DNA of 64,000 nt, from positions 124,001 to 188,000 of the forward strand of contig NZ_JAUZQF010000003.1 in the NCBI RefSeq assembly GCF_030718205.1, given 5' to 3'. Shown piece by piece: positions 28,013-36,791 of this stretch. The DNA comes from Nonomuraea turcica. GTDB lineage: Bacteria > Actinomycetota > Actinomycetes > Streptosporangiales > Streptosporangiaceae. Position numbers and translations under genes: made by a program. A model generated the notes under the pieces. That model was not told where the DNA came from. It made no database searches and saw nothing but the letters and a program-made list of their open reading frames with translations. Within the stretch, counting starts at the first letter, position 1. Every line of letters starts with the position of its first letter.

Positions 28013-28678
28013 ATGTTCACGCCCCTTCCCGACCGGCCGAAGCCCCGTCACTCGGTGAGGAGGGCGACGAGGCTGGCCATGAGTGGCTCGCTCTCGGTCG
28101 TGTTGGTCGCCTCCTTGACGACCAGTGCGGGAGCCGACGATGATCACGAGCAGGTGCAGAAGCAGAAGCACGATCAGCATGTTTTTCGCGATCACGGGTG
28201 GTGCGAACCGCGCATCTTCTGGAAACGTCACTGGCTGTCGCCCAGGAACTTCTTCGTTCCCCGCACCCGCTTCATCGACGGCCCTGGCGGCTCCATGACG
28301 GTGTCCGTCACGCGGGAACACGAAGTCCTCGCGTTCCTGGAGACAGAGTTGTCGAAGCGACACGAGGTCACACGTACGTTCGGTACCACTGAGGTCGTCG
28401 ACGAACTGCGGAAGCTGGGCCTTCCTCACCTCGAAGAGCGGCACATGGTCTTCACTGGGCACGAATACACCCAGGAGATCAGCGACGGCAAGTACGGCAA
28501 CATGTGGTACCGGGTGCTCGGTTACCGTATCGGCTGGTCCGCGTGGTCGGTGCTGCGTACCTGTCGCCACGTCAAGATCGACTCCGGTATCGCCAACGTG
28601 CCCGCCAGGGTCGAAGGCTGGCGCTACTGGGAGACCAAGCACCCGATGTTCAAGGGCCGCATCATCTCCAAGAAGTGA
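28013..28678 (+). CDS. Secreted protein of unknown function
   Basis: 221 aa from ATG 28013, which follows AAAGGAACGG. A signal peptide with a basic N-terminus and the core GSLSVVLVASLTTSAGA (cleavage near residue 41) precedes a His-rich segment. The mature region has many Arg, His, Trp and Tyr residues, including FLETELSKRHEVTRTF and WRYWETKHP. No domain is recognised. It stands alone with a well-formed promoter and an attenuator-like hairpin. Confidence 0.7.
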   Translation: MFTPLPDRPKPRHSVRRATRLAMSGSLSVVLVASLTTSAGADDDHEQVQKQKHDQHVFRDHGWCEPRIFWKRHWLSPRNFFVPRTRFIDGPGGSMTVSVTREHEVLAFLETELSKRHEVTRTFGTTEVVDELRKLGLPHLEERHMVFTGHEYTQEISDGKYGNMWYRVLGYRIGWSAWSVLRTCRHVKIDSGIANVPARVEGWRYWETKHPMFKGRIISKK

Positions 28679-28683
28679 TCAGG

Positions 28684-28800
28684 TCACCGGCGACGACGGC
28701 GTCTTCGCGAACGGTCGGAGCTGTCGCCTTCACCCGGCTCCGGTAGACGGACCAGCGACATGCAGACCTGTGCGGCCGTCATAGTGCGGTTAATAGTCAT
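28684..28800 (-). CDS. Possible 38-residue Arg-rich small protein
   Basis: On the minus strand AAGAGGAGCGAAGCC leads into ATG 28800, a strong ribosome-binding site. The frame encodes 38 residues, starting MTINRTMTAAQVCMSLVRL, with an acidic middle (PEPGEGD) and ending in seven Arg. It ends 5 nt from the convergent secreted-protein stop. The region upstream (28801-28930) is AT-richer and contains TTATTTTAGG as a possible -10 region. It could be a small protein, a leader peptide without a downstream gene, or chance. Confidence 0.4.
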   Translation of the reverse strand: MTINRTMTAAQVCMSLVRLPEPGEGDSSDRSRRRRRRR

Positions 28801-28932
28801 GGCTTCGCTCCTCTTGAGAAGTGTGGAGCAACCGAGGGGAGCTGTGATGTGCATCCCTGGTGTGAATTTCGGCTTATCTCCTAAAATAACCCAATAATCC
28901 CAGCGAAGGGGGATCGCAAACCGAGTTTGAAC

Positions 28933-29352
28933 CTAAGAAGGGCGGCGCAATGCCCATTCGACTCCTGGGCAACGATCCATGACGACATCGAGGCCGGCGT
29001 CGCGAGCACGCTGAGCCGCGGCCACGTCGATCACGTCAAGGGGCAGCCACACCGCCCCGGCGCCCGTGGCGATCGCCTCGTCCACGGCCTTTCCCGCGTG
29101 CTCGGAGCGCCGGTAGACGGCGACGACGTCCACCTTGGCCGGCACGTCGGACAACGACGCGTATCCCGGCTCGCCCAGCACGGTCTCGGCGGCAGGATGG
29201 ACGGGGATGATCCGCCTGCCTCGCACTTGGAGCAGACGAGCCTGCTCGTACGCCGTACGGTGCGGCTGGTTGCCGAGGCCCACGAAAGCCCACGTCTGTG
29301 CCTGTCCGAGCAGCCGCTTGATGACCTTCTCATCCGCGTAACGATTGTCCAT
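28933..29352 (-). CDS. CoA-binding domain protein (YccU-like)
   Basis: 139 aa. A single Rossmann-like CoA-binding domain is indicated by TWAFVGLGNQPHRTAY and the later RGRRIIPVHPAAETVLGEPGYASLSDVP, with VWLPLDVID near the end. Stand-alone proteins of this type bind CoA but have no established reaction. AGGAC precedes ATG 29352. Confidence 0.85.
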   Translation of the reverse strand: MDNRYADEKVIKRLLGQAQTWAFVGLGNQPHRTAYEQARLLQVRGRRIIPVHPAAETVLGEPGYASLSDVPAKVDVVAVYRRSEHAGKAVDEAIATGAGAVWLPLDVIDVAAAQRARDAGLDVVMDRCPGVEWALRRPS

Positions 29353-29397
29353 GTCCTGGGCAACACCGCGGGCCCGGCGTAACTTCCGGTGCCGGAT

Positions 29398-30279
29398 TCA
29401 CGGGTCCATGACGCCGTACGTGGAGGCCCGGAACAGGAAGGACGCCCAGGACCGGTAGGGCCGCCACGAGTCGGCCAGCCTCCGGTAGGCGGCCGGCGGC
29501 GCGTCCTCCGGCAGCCCGTACACCTCGCGCAGGATCGCGAACAGGCGCGGCTCGTCGCCGGGGAACGCGTCCGGCGCGCCCGCGCCGCGGATCAGGATCA
29601 GCCCCGCGGAGAACGGCCCCACGCCGGGCAGGCCACGCAGCTCGGCCAGCGCCTCCTCCGGGCCGAGCGAACGCAGGTGCTCGGCGGTGAGCAGCCCGTC
29701 GAGCGCCGCTCGGGCCAGGCCGCGCACCCACTCCTCCTTCTGCGCGGGCAGGCCCAGGCCGCCTGCTTCCAGCAGCGTCACGGGCGGGGGAAAAGCCGCG
29801 TAGGTCCGCCCGTCCACGGTCACCGGCGCGCCGTACCGCTCGGCGATGCGCTGCTTGATCCGGGAGGCGATGATCATCGACGAGCGCTGCACGATCACCG
29901 CCCAGCACGCCGCCTCCCACGGGCTCCAGAAACACACCGGCCGCAGCCCTGGGCGGCGTCGTTGCAGGTCGCCCAGCACCGGGTCGGCCTCGCCCAGCTT
30001 GGCGAAGCCGGCGCCGTCCACGTCCAGGGAGAGGATCCGCGCCACCTCGCCCCGGATCCCGGGCCCCGCGGCCCGCGTCGTGGCCACGCTCACCCCGCCC
30101 GGCACGCCCGTGACGGTCACGCCGATCGGCAGCCAGTCGGACTCCGCGCAGTAGGCGAAGCGCAGCGCCCGCCCGTCCGAGGGCAGCACGCTGGTGGCCG
30201 GCCAGTCCTCGACGAACCGCAGCGAGGCGCCGAAGTCGAACGGGCCCTCGGCGCTGAGCGTGAAGCCGTGCGTGGTCAT
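29398..30279 (-). CDS. DNA-3-methyladenine glycosylase II family (AlkA-like, HhH-GPD)
   Basis: 293 aa. The HhH-GPD base-excision motif is LRGLPGVGPFSAGLILIRG, followed by the catalytic-region Asp residues in APDAFPGDEPRLF. The N-terminal half is the AlkA-type beta domain. It removes alkylated bases from DNA. ATG 30279 lies exactly 6 nt after a minus-strand TACCAT box; the longer frame to 30339 would start upstream of this promoter. It is divergent from the LacI gene, which has the mirror-image arrangement. Confidence 0.85.
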   Translation of the reverse strand: MTTHGFTLSAEGPFDFGASLRFVEDWPATSVLPSDGRALRFAYCAESDWLPIGVTVTGVPGGVSVATTRAAGPGIRGEVARILSLDVDGAGFAKLGEADPVLGDLQRRRPGLRPVCFWSPWEAACWAVIVQRSSMIIASRIKQRIAERYGAPVTVDGRTYAAFPPPVTLLEAGGLGLPAQKEEWVRGLARAALDGLLTAEHLRSLGPEEALAELRGLPGVGPFSAGLILIRGAGAPDAFPGDEPRLFAILREVYGLPEDAPPAAYRRLADSWRPYRSWASFLFRASTYGVMDP

Positions 30280-30329
30280 GCGCGCATGGTATCGGCCACC
30301 TCGTTCGCGCCCCGCCCTACCATGTGACC
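30280..30329. promoter_or_regulatory. Divergent leaderless promoter pair
   Basis: TACCAT on the minus strand (30291-30286) is 6 nt before ATG 30279, and TACCAT on the plus strand (30318-30323) is 6 nt before GTG 30330. The boxes form an inverted repeat CATGGTA/TACCATG (30285-30291, 30318-30324). Confidence 0.6.
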
Positions 30330-31358
30330 GTGAGCCCAAGCCCTCGATCCGTGCCCAGCATCCGGGACGTCGCCGCCGCCGCGGGGGTCTCTTACCAGAC
30401 CGTCTCCCGCGTGCTCAACGACTCCCCTCGGGTGCGGCCGGAAACCCGCACCGCCGTGCTGGCGGCCATCGAGCGGCTCGGCTTCCGGCCCAGCCGGGCG
30501 GCTCGTGCCCTGAGCCTCGGCCGCGCCCGCGGCATCACCGTGGTCACGTCCAACACCGTGCTGTACGGCTACGCCACCACGCTGCAGGGCCTGGAGGAGG
30601 CGGCCCGCGCCGAGGGCCTGGCCATGGGCATCAGGGTCGTGGAGTCGGCCGCCCCCGCCGAGGTGAAGCAGGCCGTGGACTACGTCAGCGACGCCAGCGC
30701 GGGCGGCGTGGTGGTGATCGCGTGGGATCCGCTGGGCATCGCGGTGCTGGAGGCGCTGCCGCCGGACGTACCCGCCGTCGCCGTGGTCGAGCCGGCCGCG
30801 CCCGACCGGGGCCGCGTCGCGATCGCTCTGGACGAGCGCCGGGCCGCCGCCGATGCCACCCGGCATCTGCTGGAGCTGGGCCATCGCACCGTCCATCACG
30901 TGGCGATCCCGTCCGAGGGCGGCCCCGGCGGCCGGCTGGCGGGCTGGCAGGACGCGCTGGCGCAGGCCGGGGCGGAGATCCCCAAGGTGCTGAGCTGCGG
31001 GTGGGACATCAAGTCGGCCTACGCGGCGGGGCGGCGACTGGCCGCCGAGCGGGAGGTCACCGCGATCCTGTGCGGCAACGACGACATCGCCCAGGGGGTT
31101 CGGCGCGCGCTGTACGACGCGGGCAAGGACGTTCCCGGCGACGTGAGCATCGTCGGGTTCGACGACATCCCGGGGTCGGCGTACTGGACTCCTGCCCTGA
31201 CCACGGTGCGGATGGACTTCGCCGGCCTGGGCCGGGCCTGCTTCCACGCGGCCGTGGCCGAGCTGACCGGCCAGGCGCAGTCTGACAACGCCCGGCCCGC
31301 CCTCGTGCCGCCCGCGCTCGTGGTGCGCGAGTCGACCGCGCCGCCGCCTCACTCCTGA
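30330..31358 (+). CDS. LacI family regulator
   Basis: 342 aa from GTG 30330; GTG 30324 would lie before the predicted transcript start. The LacI helix-turn-helix is SIRDVAAAAGVSYQTVSRVL with the hinge FRPSRAARAL, then the periplasmic-binding-like effector domain ending in SIVGFDDIPGSAYWTPALTTV. Two operators upstream of the adjacent alpha-galactosidase operon suggest that it represses alpha-galactoside uptake and hydrolysis in response to a sugar. Confidence 0.92.
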   Translation: MSPSPRSVPSIRDVAAAAGVSYQTVSRVLNDSPRVRPETRTAVLAAIERLGFRPSRAARALSLGRARGITVVTSNTVLYGYATTLQGLEEAARAEGLAMGIRVVESAAPAEVKQAVDYVSDASAGGVVVIAWDPLGIAVLEALPPDVPAVAVVEPAAPDRGRVAIALDERRAAADATRHLLELGHRTVHHVAIPSEGGPGGRLAGWQDALAQAGAEIPKVLSCGWDIKSAYAAGRRLAAEREVTAILCGNDDIAQGVRRALYDAGKDVPGDVSIVGFDDIPGSAYWTPALTTVRMDFAGLGRACFHAAVAELTGQAQSDNARPALVPPALVVRESTAPPPHS

Positions 31359-31401
31359 AATCGGCGCGTAACGATCCCGCAAAGAGACTTCTCTTCTGGT
31401 C

Positions 31402-31447
31402 GTGTGACCGCTCACACTAACGCCTACAGCCGATGTGACCGGTCACA
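31402..31447 (+). promoter_or_regulatory. Two LacI-type operators before the alpha-galactosidase gene
   Basis: GTGTGACCGCTCACAC (31402-31417) has perfect outer arms, and TGTGACCGGTCACA (31434-31447) is a perfect 14-bp palindrome. Their centres are 31 bp apart, about three helical turns, so both face the same side of the DNA. They lie between the LacI gene and the GH36 gene. Confidence 0.75.
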
Positions 31448-31489
31448 AACGGCACTCGGCTGAGGACGTGCGTGATCTGAGGAGAGATC

Positions 31490-33589
31490 TTGAAGCCTGC
31501 TGACGTTGCCCAGACCCTGCGCTGGGGCCATGCCGGCCTCGCCGCCGTCGTGGAGATCCACCCGGATCGCCCGGTGGCGCTCCGCGAGCTGTCGGCCGGT
31601 CCGGCGGGCTCGCCGGCGCGGGTGTCGCAGCCGCTGGTGGAGGTGCTGATCCCCGGCGAGGGCCGGGCCCGCGCCTCGCAGCGGCTGTCGGAGACGGCGG
31701 TGGGCTGCCGGCTGCGGTACGCGGGCTCCGACCAGTCGAGCGACGGCGACTGGCGCGAGCTGCGCGTGCGGTTGCGGGATGAGACGTCGGGGCTGGGCGC
31801 CGAGGTGACGATGCGCTCGCACGAGGGCGTGGCCGCGGTCCAGACCCAGGTCAAGGTGACCAACCTGAGCGACAGGCCCGTGCTGCTGCTGGCCGTCACC
31901 TCGTTCGCGGCGGGTTTCCTCGGCCGCCCGGTGAGCGAGCTCGACGTGTTGCGGGCGAGCAGCGAATGGCTGGGGGAGAGCCGCTGGTCCCGGCGGCCGT
32001 TGAGCGAGCACGTCCCCGACCTCGGCCTGGACGGGCACGGCCAGCACGGGAAGGGCGTGTTCGCCCTGACCAGCACCGGCACCTGGTCCAGCGGGGAGCA
32101 CGTGCCGATGGGCGGGCTGACCGACCGCGGCACCGGCCAGACCTGGTTGTGGCAGATCGAGCACAACGGCCCCTGGCGGTGGGAGGCCGGCGACCGGATG
32201 GACGGCGTCTACGTCGCCCTGTCCGGGCCGACCGACCTGGACCACCAGTGGAGCGAGTTGCTCGCGCCCGGCGCGTCGTTCACCTCCGTGCCCGTCTCGA
32301 TCGCCGTCTCGGACGACGGTGTGGAGGGCGCAGCGGCGGCCCTGACCGCGCACCGGCGGGCGCTGCGGCGCCCGCACCCCGACCTGGCCGCGCTGCCGGT
32401 GGTGTTCAACGACTACATGAACACGCTGATGGGCGACCCCACGACGGCCAAGCTGCTGCCGCTGATCGACGCGGCCGCCGCGGCGGGGGCGGAGGTCTTC
32501 TGCGTCGACGCCGGCTGGTACGACGACGGCGGCGACTGGTGGGACAGCGTCGGCGAGTGGCAGCCCTCCCAGACCCGCTTCCCCAACGGGCTGGAAGAGG
32601 TGCTGACCCACATCGCCGGCCGCGGCCTGACGCCCGGCCTGTGGCTGGAGCCCGAGGTGATCGGCGTCCGCAGCCCGATGGCCGACAAGCTGCCCACCGA
32701 GGCGTTCCTGCAGCGCGGCGGCGAGCGCGTCGCCGAGCACGGCCGCTACCACCTGGACCTGCGCCACCCCGCCGCCGTCGCGCACCTGGACCAGGTCGTG
32801 GACCGGCTGGTGGAAGAGCTGGGCGTCGGCTACTTCAAGCTGGACTACAACATCAACCCCGGCGCCGGCACCGACCGCGACGCCACCAGCGTCGGCGCCG
32901 GGCTGCTCGCCCACAACCGGGCCCACCTCGCCTGGCTGGAGGGCGTCCTGGACCGGCACCCCCACCTGGTGCTGGAGAACTGCGGCTCCGGCGCGATGCG
33001 CATGGACTACGCGCTGCTGACCCGCATGCAGCTGCAGTCCACCAGCGACCAGCAGGACTTCCTGCGCTACCCGCCGATCGCGGTGGCCGCGCCGCTGTCG
33101 GTACTGCCCGAGCAGGCCGCCAACTGGGCCTACCCCCAGCCCGAGATGACGGACGAGGAAATCGCCTTCACCCTGTGCACCGGCATCCTGGGCCGCCTCT
33201 ACTTGTCCGGCAACCTGCATAGGATGACTCCGCAGCAGTTCTCGCTGGTCAAAGAGGGTGTCGGGCTCCACCAGAGCCTCCGCCCGGACCTGATCCGAGC
33301 CACGCCGTGCTGGCCGCTGGGCCTGCCCGGCTGGAACGACCCCTGGCTCGCCCTCGGCCTGCGCGCCGGGGACAGCACCCACCTGGGGATCTGGCGCCGC
33401 CCCGGCGCCATCGACACCACCGTGCTCCCCCTGCCCCACCTCGCGGGACGGGACCTGAGCGTGGAGGTCGTCTACCCTGCGGCGGCGAACGGCTGGACGC
33501 ACACGTGGAACCCGCGGACCGCCGAGCTCACCCTCACCGCCACCCGCCCCGCACCCACCGCCCGCATCCTCCGGCTCCGCCCTCTCTGA
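31490..33589 (+). CDS. Alpha-galactosidase, glycoside hydrolase family 36
   Basis: 699 aa, cytoplasmic (no signal peptide). The GH36 nucleophile is D452 in YFKLDYN, and the acid/base is D520 in STSDQQD; the N-terminal beta-sandwich and ENCGSGAMRMDY segment also fit. It releases alpha-1,6-linked galactose from raffinose/melibiose-type oligosaccharides. The start is TTG 31490, chosen because GAGGAGAG lies just before it. It leads an operon with a sugar ABC importer and is probably controlled by the adjacent LacI protein. Confidence 0.92.
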   Translation: MKPADVAQTLRWGHAGLAAVVEIHPDRPVALRELSAGPAGSPARVSQPLVEVLIPGEGRARASQRLSETAVGCRLRYAGSDQSSDGDWRELRVRLRDETSGLGAEVTMRSHEGVAAVQTQVKVTNLSDRPVLLLAVTSFAAGFLGRPVSELDVLRASSEWLGESRWSRRPLSEHVPDLGLDGHGQHGKGVFALTSTGTWSSGEHVPMGGLTDRGTGQTWLWQIEHNGPWRWEAGDRMDGVYVALSGPTDLDHQWSELLAPGASFTSVPVSIAVSDDGVEGAAAALTAHRRALRRPHPDLAALPVVFNDYMNTLMGDPTTAKLLPLIDAAAAAGAEVFCVDAGWYDDGGDWWDSVGEWQPSQTRFPNGLEEVLTHIAGRGLTPGLWLEPEVIGVRSPMADKLPTEAFLQRGGERVAEHGRYHLDLRHPAAVAHLDQVVDRLVEELGVGYFKLDYNINPGAGTDRDATSVGAGLLAHNRAHLAWLEGVLDRHPHLVLENCGSGAMRMDYALLTRMQLQSTSDQQDFLRYPPIAVAAPLSVLPEQAANWAYPQPEMTDEEIAFTLCTGILGRLYLSGNLHRMTPQQFSLVKEGVGLHQSLRPDLIRATPCWPLGLPGWNDPWLALGLRAGDSTHLGIWRRPGAIDTTVLPLPHLAGRDLSVEVVYPAAANGWTHTWNPRTAELTLTATRPAPTARILRLRPL

Positions 33590-33607
33590 CCCGCAAAGGA
33601 GCTCACC

Positions 33608-34927
33608 GTGAGACTCGCAGCCTTCACCGCGGTCGCGACCGCCGCCGCCCTGGCACTCACCGCCTGCAGCGATCCCGCCGCGGGGCCCGCCACGCCCGCC
33701 GCCGGCGACGCCCCCGCCGCCTGGCCCTCGCCCACCGCCCGCCTGGACGGGGTCACGCTCACCATCTGGGCCGCCCAGAACAGCAACACCATGCCCAAGG
33801 CCGTGACCGACGCCTTCACCCAGGCCACCGGGGCCAAGGTCGAGGTCGTCACCATCCCGGACCCGTACGAGCAGGGCGTGCAGACCAAGGTGGCCACCGG
33901 CGACAAGCCCGACCTGGCCTTCTGGCAGCCCACCGCGTCCATGCTCACCGCGCTCAACGCCCGCTCCAACCTGCAGCCGCTCGACGGCGCGCCGTGGGTG
34001 TCGACCCTGGCGCCGGAGCTGCGTGACATCACGGGCCTGCTGGACAAGACCCGCTACGCCGCGCTGATCACGAGCCCGGCCGTCGAGGGCGTCTACTACA
34101 ACAAGGAGGTCTTCGCGGCCAACGGCATCACCGAGACGCCGAAGAACTTCGACGAGCTGCTGGAGGCCGGGCGCACGCTCAAGGCTAAGGGCGTCACCCC
34201 GTTCTTCGAGATGGCCGGCGACAAGTGGGCCACCCAGTGGTGGGTGCAGGTGCAGCTCGCCGACGCCGCCAAGAGCGGCCTGTGGGACCGGGTCAACACC
34301 GGCAAGGAGACGTTCGAGGACAAGACCATCCTCGATGCGATCAAGAAGTACAAGTCGCTGATCGACGAGGGGCTGTTCAACTCCGACATCAAGACGGCGA
34401 AGTTCGAGGACCAGGGCGAGGCGCTGCTCTCCGGCAAGGCCGCCATGGCCATGCAGGTGAACTCGTTCTTCGGCCAGCTCCAGGCCAAGGCCGACACGGC
34501 GGAGCTGGACAAGAAGATCGGCTTCTTCCCGATCTCGCCGTCCGGCAACGTCGGCACGTTCATCCCCGACCAGTCGAACGCGCTGGTCGCCTTCCGCACC
34601 GGCGACGCCAAGCGGGAGGCCGCCGCGCGGCAGCTGCTCTCCTACTGGATGGGCCCCGGCTACCAGGGCTTCGTCGCCGACCGGAAGACCGTGTCGCTGC
34701 GCAGCGACGTGCCGACCCCCGCCGGCGTGCCGCAGGCGCTGCTGGACGTGCACAAGTCGGTCGGCACCTCGGTCGGGTCCATGCAGGCGCTGGCCGTGGC
34801 CAACCCCGACCTGTACCTCAACCTGGCCGACATGATCACCGGTAGCCTGACGCCCGAGCAGGTGGCCGCCGCCACTCAGAAGCAGTTCGCCCAGCTCGCC
34901 AAGGCCGCCGGAGCCTCCGGCTTCTGA
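33608..34927 (+). CDS. ABC sugar-binding lipoprotein (family 1)
   Basis: 439 aa from GTG 33608, 19 nt after the galactosidase and preceded by AAAGGAG. The lipoprotein signal ends in ALTACSD (lipobox Cys about residue 21). The mature part is a MalE/family 1 solute-binding fold (LTIWAAQNSNTMPKAV, AAMAMQVNSFFGQLQ). With the two permeases it imports an oligosaccharide, presumably the alpha-galactoside hydrolysed by the GH36 enzyme. Confidence 0.92.
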   Translation: MRLAAFTAVATAAALALTACSDPAAGPATPAAGDAPAAWPSPTARLDGVTLTIWAAQNSNTMPKAVTDAFTQATGAKVEVVTIPDPYEQGVQTKVATGDKPDLAFWQPTASMLTALNARSNLQPLDGAPWVSTLAPELRDITGLLDKTRYAALITSPAVEGVYYNKEVFAANGITETPKNFDELLEAGRTLKAKGVTPFFEMAGDKWATQWWVQVQLADAAKSGLWDRVNTGKETFEDKTILDAIKKYKSLIDEGLFNSDIKTAKFEDQGEALLSGKAAMAMQVNSFFGQLQAKADTAELDKKIGFFPISPSGNVGTFIPDQSNALVAFRTGDAKREAAARQLLSYWMGPGYQGFVADRKTVSLRSDVPTPAGVPQALLDVHKSVGTSVGSMQALAVANPDLYLNLADMITGSLTPEQVAAATQKQFAQLAKAAGASGF

Positions 34928-34941
34928 CCCACGTACCGCCC

Positions 34942-34968
34942 GGCGGGAGGCTCGCACGGCCTCCCGCC
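34942..34968 (+). terminator. Hairpin after the sugar-binding protein gene
   Basis: GGCGGGAGGC (34942-34951) and GCCTCCCGCC (34959-34968) form a perfect 10-bp stem with a 7-nt loop, followed by CTCCCTTCT. Between a binding-protein gene and its permeases, such hairpins reduce downstream expression or stabilise the upstream mRNA. Confidence 0.6.
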
Positions 34969-34989
34969 CTCCCTTCTAGGAGCCGCCTC

Positions 34990-35919
34990 GTGCCCACCGG
35001 TCAGGAGACGCTCACGCTCCCTGTCGCCCGCCGCCGCACCCCCGCGGCGGCCGCCAGGCGTCAGAACCACCCGATGTGGTTCCTGATCCCGGCGTTCGCG
35101 ATCCTTTTCGTCTTCTTCTTCCTGCCGACCCTCTTCAACTTCATCTACGCCTTCACCGACTGGTCCAGCTTCAAGAGCGACATCCGCCCCGTCGGCTTCG
35201 ACAACTTCAGCTTCCTGCTGTCGGACGGCACGCTGTTCAGCGCGCTGCGGATCACCGTGATCTACGCCGTCCTCGTCGCGCTCTTCCAGAACCTGTTCGG
35301 GTTCGGCCTGGCCGTGCTGCTGGAGAAGGACACCTGGCTCAACCGCGCCGCGCGCCTGATCTTCGTCATCCCCGTGCTGATGTCCGCGCTGGCCGTCGGC
35401 TACGTCTTCCAGGCCCTGCTCAAGCCGGACGGCAGCCTCAACGACCTGCTGTCGGCGCTGACCGGGCAGCAGGTGAGCATCGCCTGGCTCGGCAGCACCA
35501 CCTGGACGCTCGTGCTGGCCGCGATCATCCACGCCTGGAAGTGGATGGGCCTGTCCATGCTCATCTACCTGGCCGGGCTCAAGACCATCCCCGAGGACGT
35601 CACCGAGGCCGCCCGCATCGACGGCGCCACCGGCTGGCAGGCGTTCTGGTCGGTCCGCTTTCCGCTGCTGGCCCCGGCGGTCACCTTCAACGTGGCCACC
35701 TCGCTGCTCGGCTCCATGAACGGCTTCGACATCGTCCAGGCGCTCACCGGCGGCGGGCCCGCGCGCAGCACCGAGATCCTGAACATCTTCATCTACCGCA
35801 CGTTCGGCCAGGGACTGTTCGCCCAGGCCACGACCATGAGCCTGGTGTTGTTCCTCATGGTCGCCCTGCTGGCGTTCCCCGTCATCCGGATCCTGCGCAA
35901 GAGGGAGGAAATCCTGTGA
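34990..35919 (+). CDS. ABC sugar permease, MalF/UgpA type
   Basis: 309 aa from GTG 34990, with TAGGAG about 10 nt before it. Six membrane segments; the cytoplasmic EAA loop is visible (TEAARIDGATGWQAFWSVRFPL). It pairs with the following permease, whose GTG overlaps this stop. Confidence 0.92.
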   Translation: MPTGQETLTLPVARRRTPAAAARRQNHPMWFLIPAFAILFVFFFLPTLFNFIYAFTDWSSFKSDIRPVGFDNFSFLLSDGTLFSALRITVIYAVLVALFQNLFGFGLAVLLEKDTWLNRAARLIFVIPVLMSALAVGYVFQALLKPDGSLNDLLSALTGQQVSIAWLGSTTWTLVLAAIIHAWKWMGLSMLIYLAGLKTIPEDVTEAARIDGATGWQAFWSVRFPLLAPAVTFNVATSLLGSMNGFDIVQALTGGGPARSTEILNIFIYRTFGQGLFAQATTMSLVLFLMVALLAFPVIRILRKREEIL

Positions 35920-36791
35920 CAGTCCAGGCCTTCGGAAGTAAGGTGCGGAGACGCGTGCCCGCACCCGGCTCGCGCGGGATCGCGGCACGGCTGCGGCCCT
36001 TCGCCGTCGTCGTGCTCGTCGCCCTCGTGATGGGCGTGCCGCTGTGGCTGGTCGTCGTCACCGCCGGCAAGTCGCAGGGCGAGGCCCTGTCGCCGGACCT
36101 GTCCCTGCCGTCGCGCTGGCAGTTGTGGGACAACCTGGTACAGGTCTGGCAGCAGGGCGAGGTTCCCTCCGCGTTCTTCGGCAGCCTGCTCGTCGTCGCG
36201 CCGTCCGTGGCGCTGGTGCTGACGCTCGGCTCAATGGCCTCCTGGGTCCTCGCCCGCCGCGCCACCAGGCTCAACGCCGTGCTGTACGCTCTGGCGATCA
36301 GCGGCATCGTGCTGCCGCCCGCCGTCGTCACCATCGTGCTCCTGCTGCGCCAGCTCGGCCTGGCCGGCACCTCGGTCGGCATGATCGGCGTCTACGCCGG
36401 CATCTACATGTCCACCGTGATCTTCTTCGTCACCGGCTTCGTCCGCACCGTGCCGCTGTCACTGGAGGAGGCCGCCCGCATGGACGGCGCGGGCCCGGTG
36501 CGGGTGTTCGTGTCGGTCATCCTGCCGCTGCTGCGACCGGTGCTGGCCACCGCGACCATCCTCATCTGCCTGTACGTGTGGAACGACGTCTTCTACGCCT
36601 TCTTCGTCATCGGCGGCCGGCTCGACACGCTGCCGCTGAACCTGTTCCAGGTCGCCAACGCCGGGCTCTACCTCAACAACTGGCACCTGATCTTCGCCTA
36701 CATCATCCTGATGAGCCTGCCGCTGCTGGTGGTCTTCGCGGTCGCGCAGCGGAAGATCATCTCCGGGATCACGGGCGGGGCGGTGAAGTAG
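35916..36791 (+). CDS. ABC sugar permease, MalG/UgpE type
   Basis: 291 aa from GTG 35916 (GTGA overlap with the previous gene). Six membrane segments and the EAA loop EEAARMDGAGPVRVFVSVIL. No ATPase gene follows; in actinomycetes a shared MsiK-type ATPase encoded elsewhere often energises such importers, and that is the likely case here. Its stop directly abuts the convergent TauE-like gene. Confidence 0.92.
   Translation: MTVQAFGSKVRRRVPAPGSRGIAARLRPFAVVVLVALVMGVPLWLVVVTAGKSQGEALSPDLSLPSRWQLWDNLVQVWQQGEVPSAFFGSLLVVAPSVALVLTLGSMASWVLARRATRLNAVLYALAISGIVLPPAVVTIVLLLRQLGLAGTSVGMIGVYAGIYMSTVIFFVTGFVRTVPLSLEEAARMDGAGPVRVFVSVILPLLRPVLATATILICLYVWNDVFYAFFVIGGRLDTLPLNLFQVANAGLYLNNWHLIFAYIILMSLPLLVVFAVAQRKIISGITGGAVK

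Noticed and set aside
31424..34957. 1177-codon minus-strand frame opposite the alpha-galactosidase and binding protein
   Set aside because: It spans two well-supported genes on the other strand and has repetitive Gly/Val/Gln/Arg composition without motifs; it is a GC-bias artefact.
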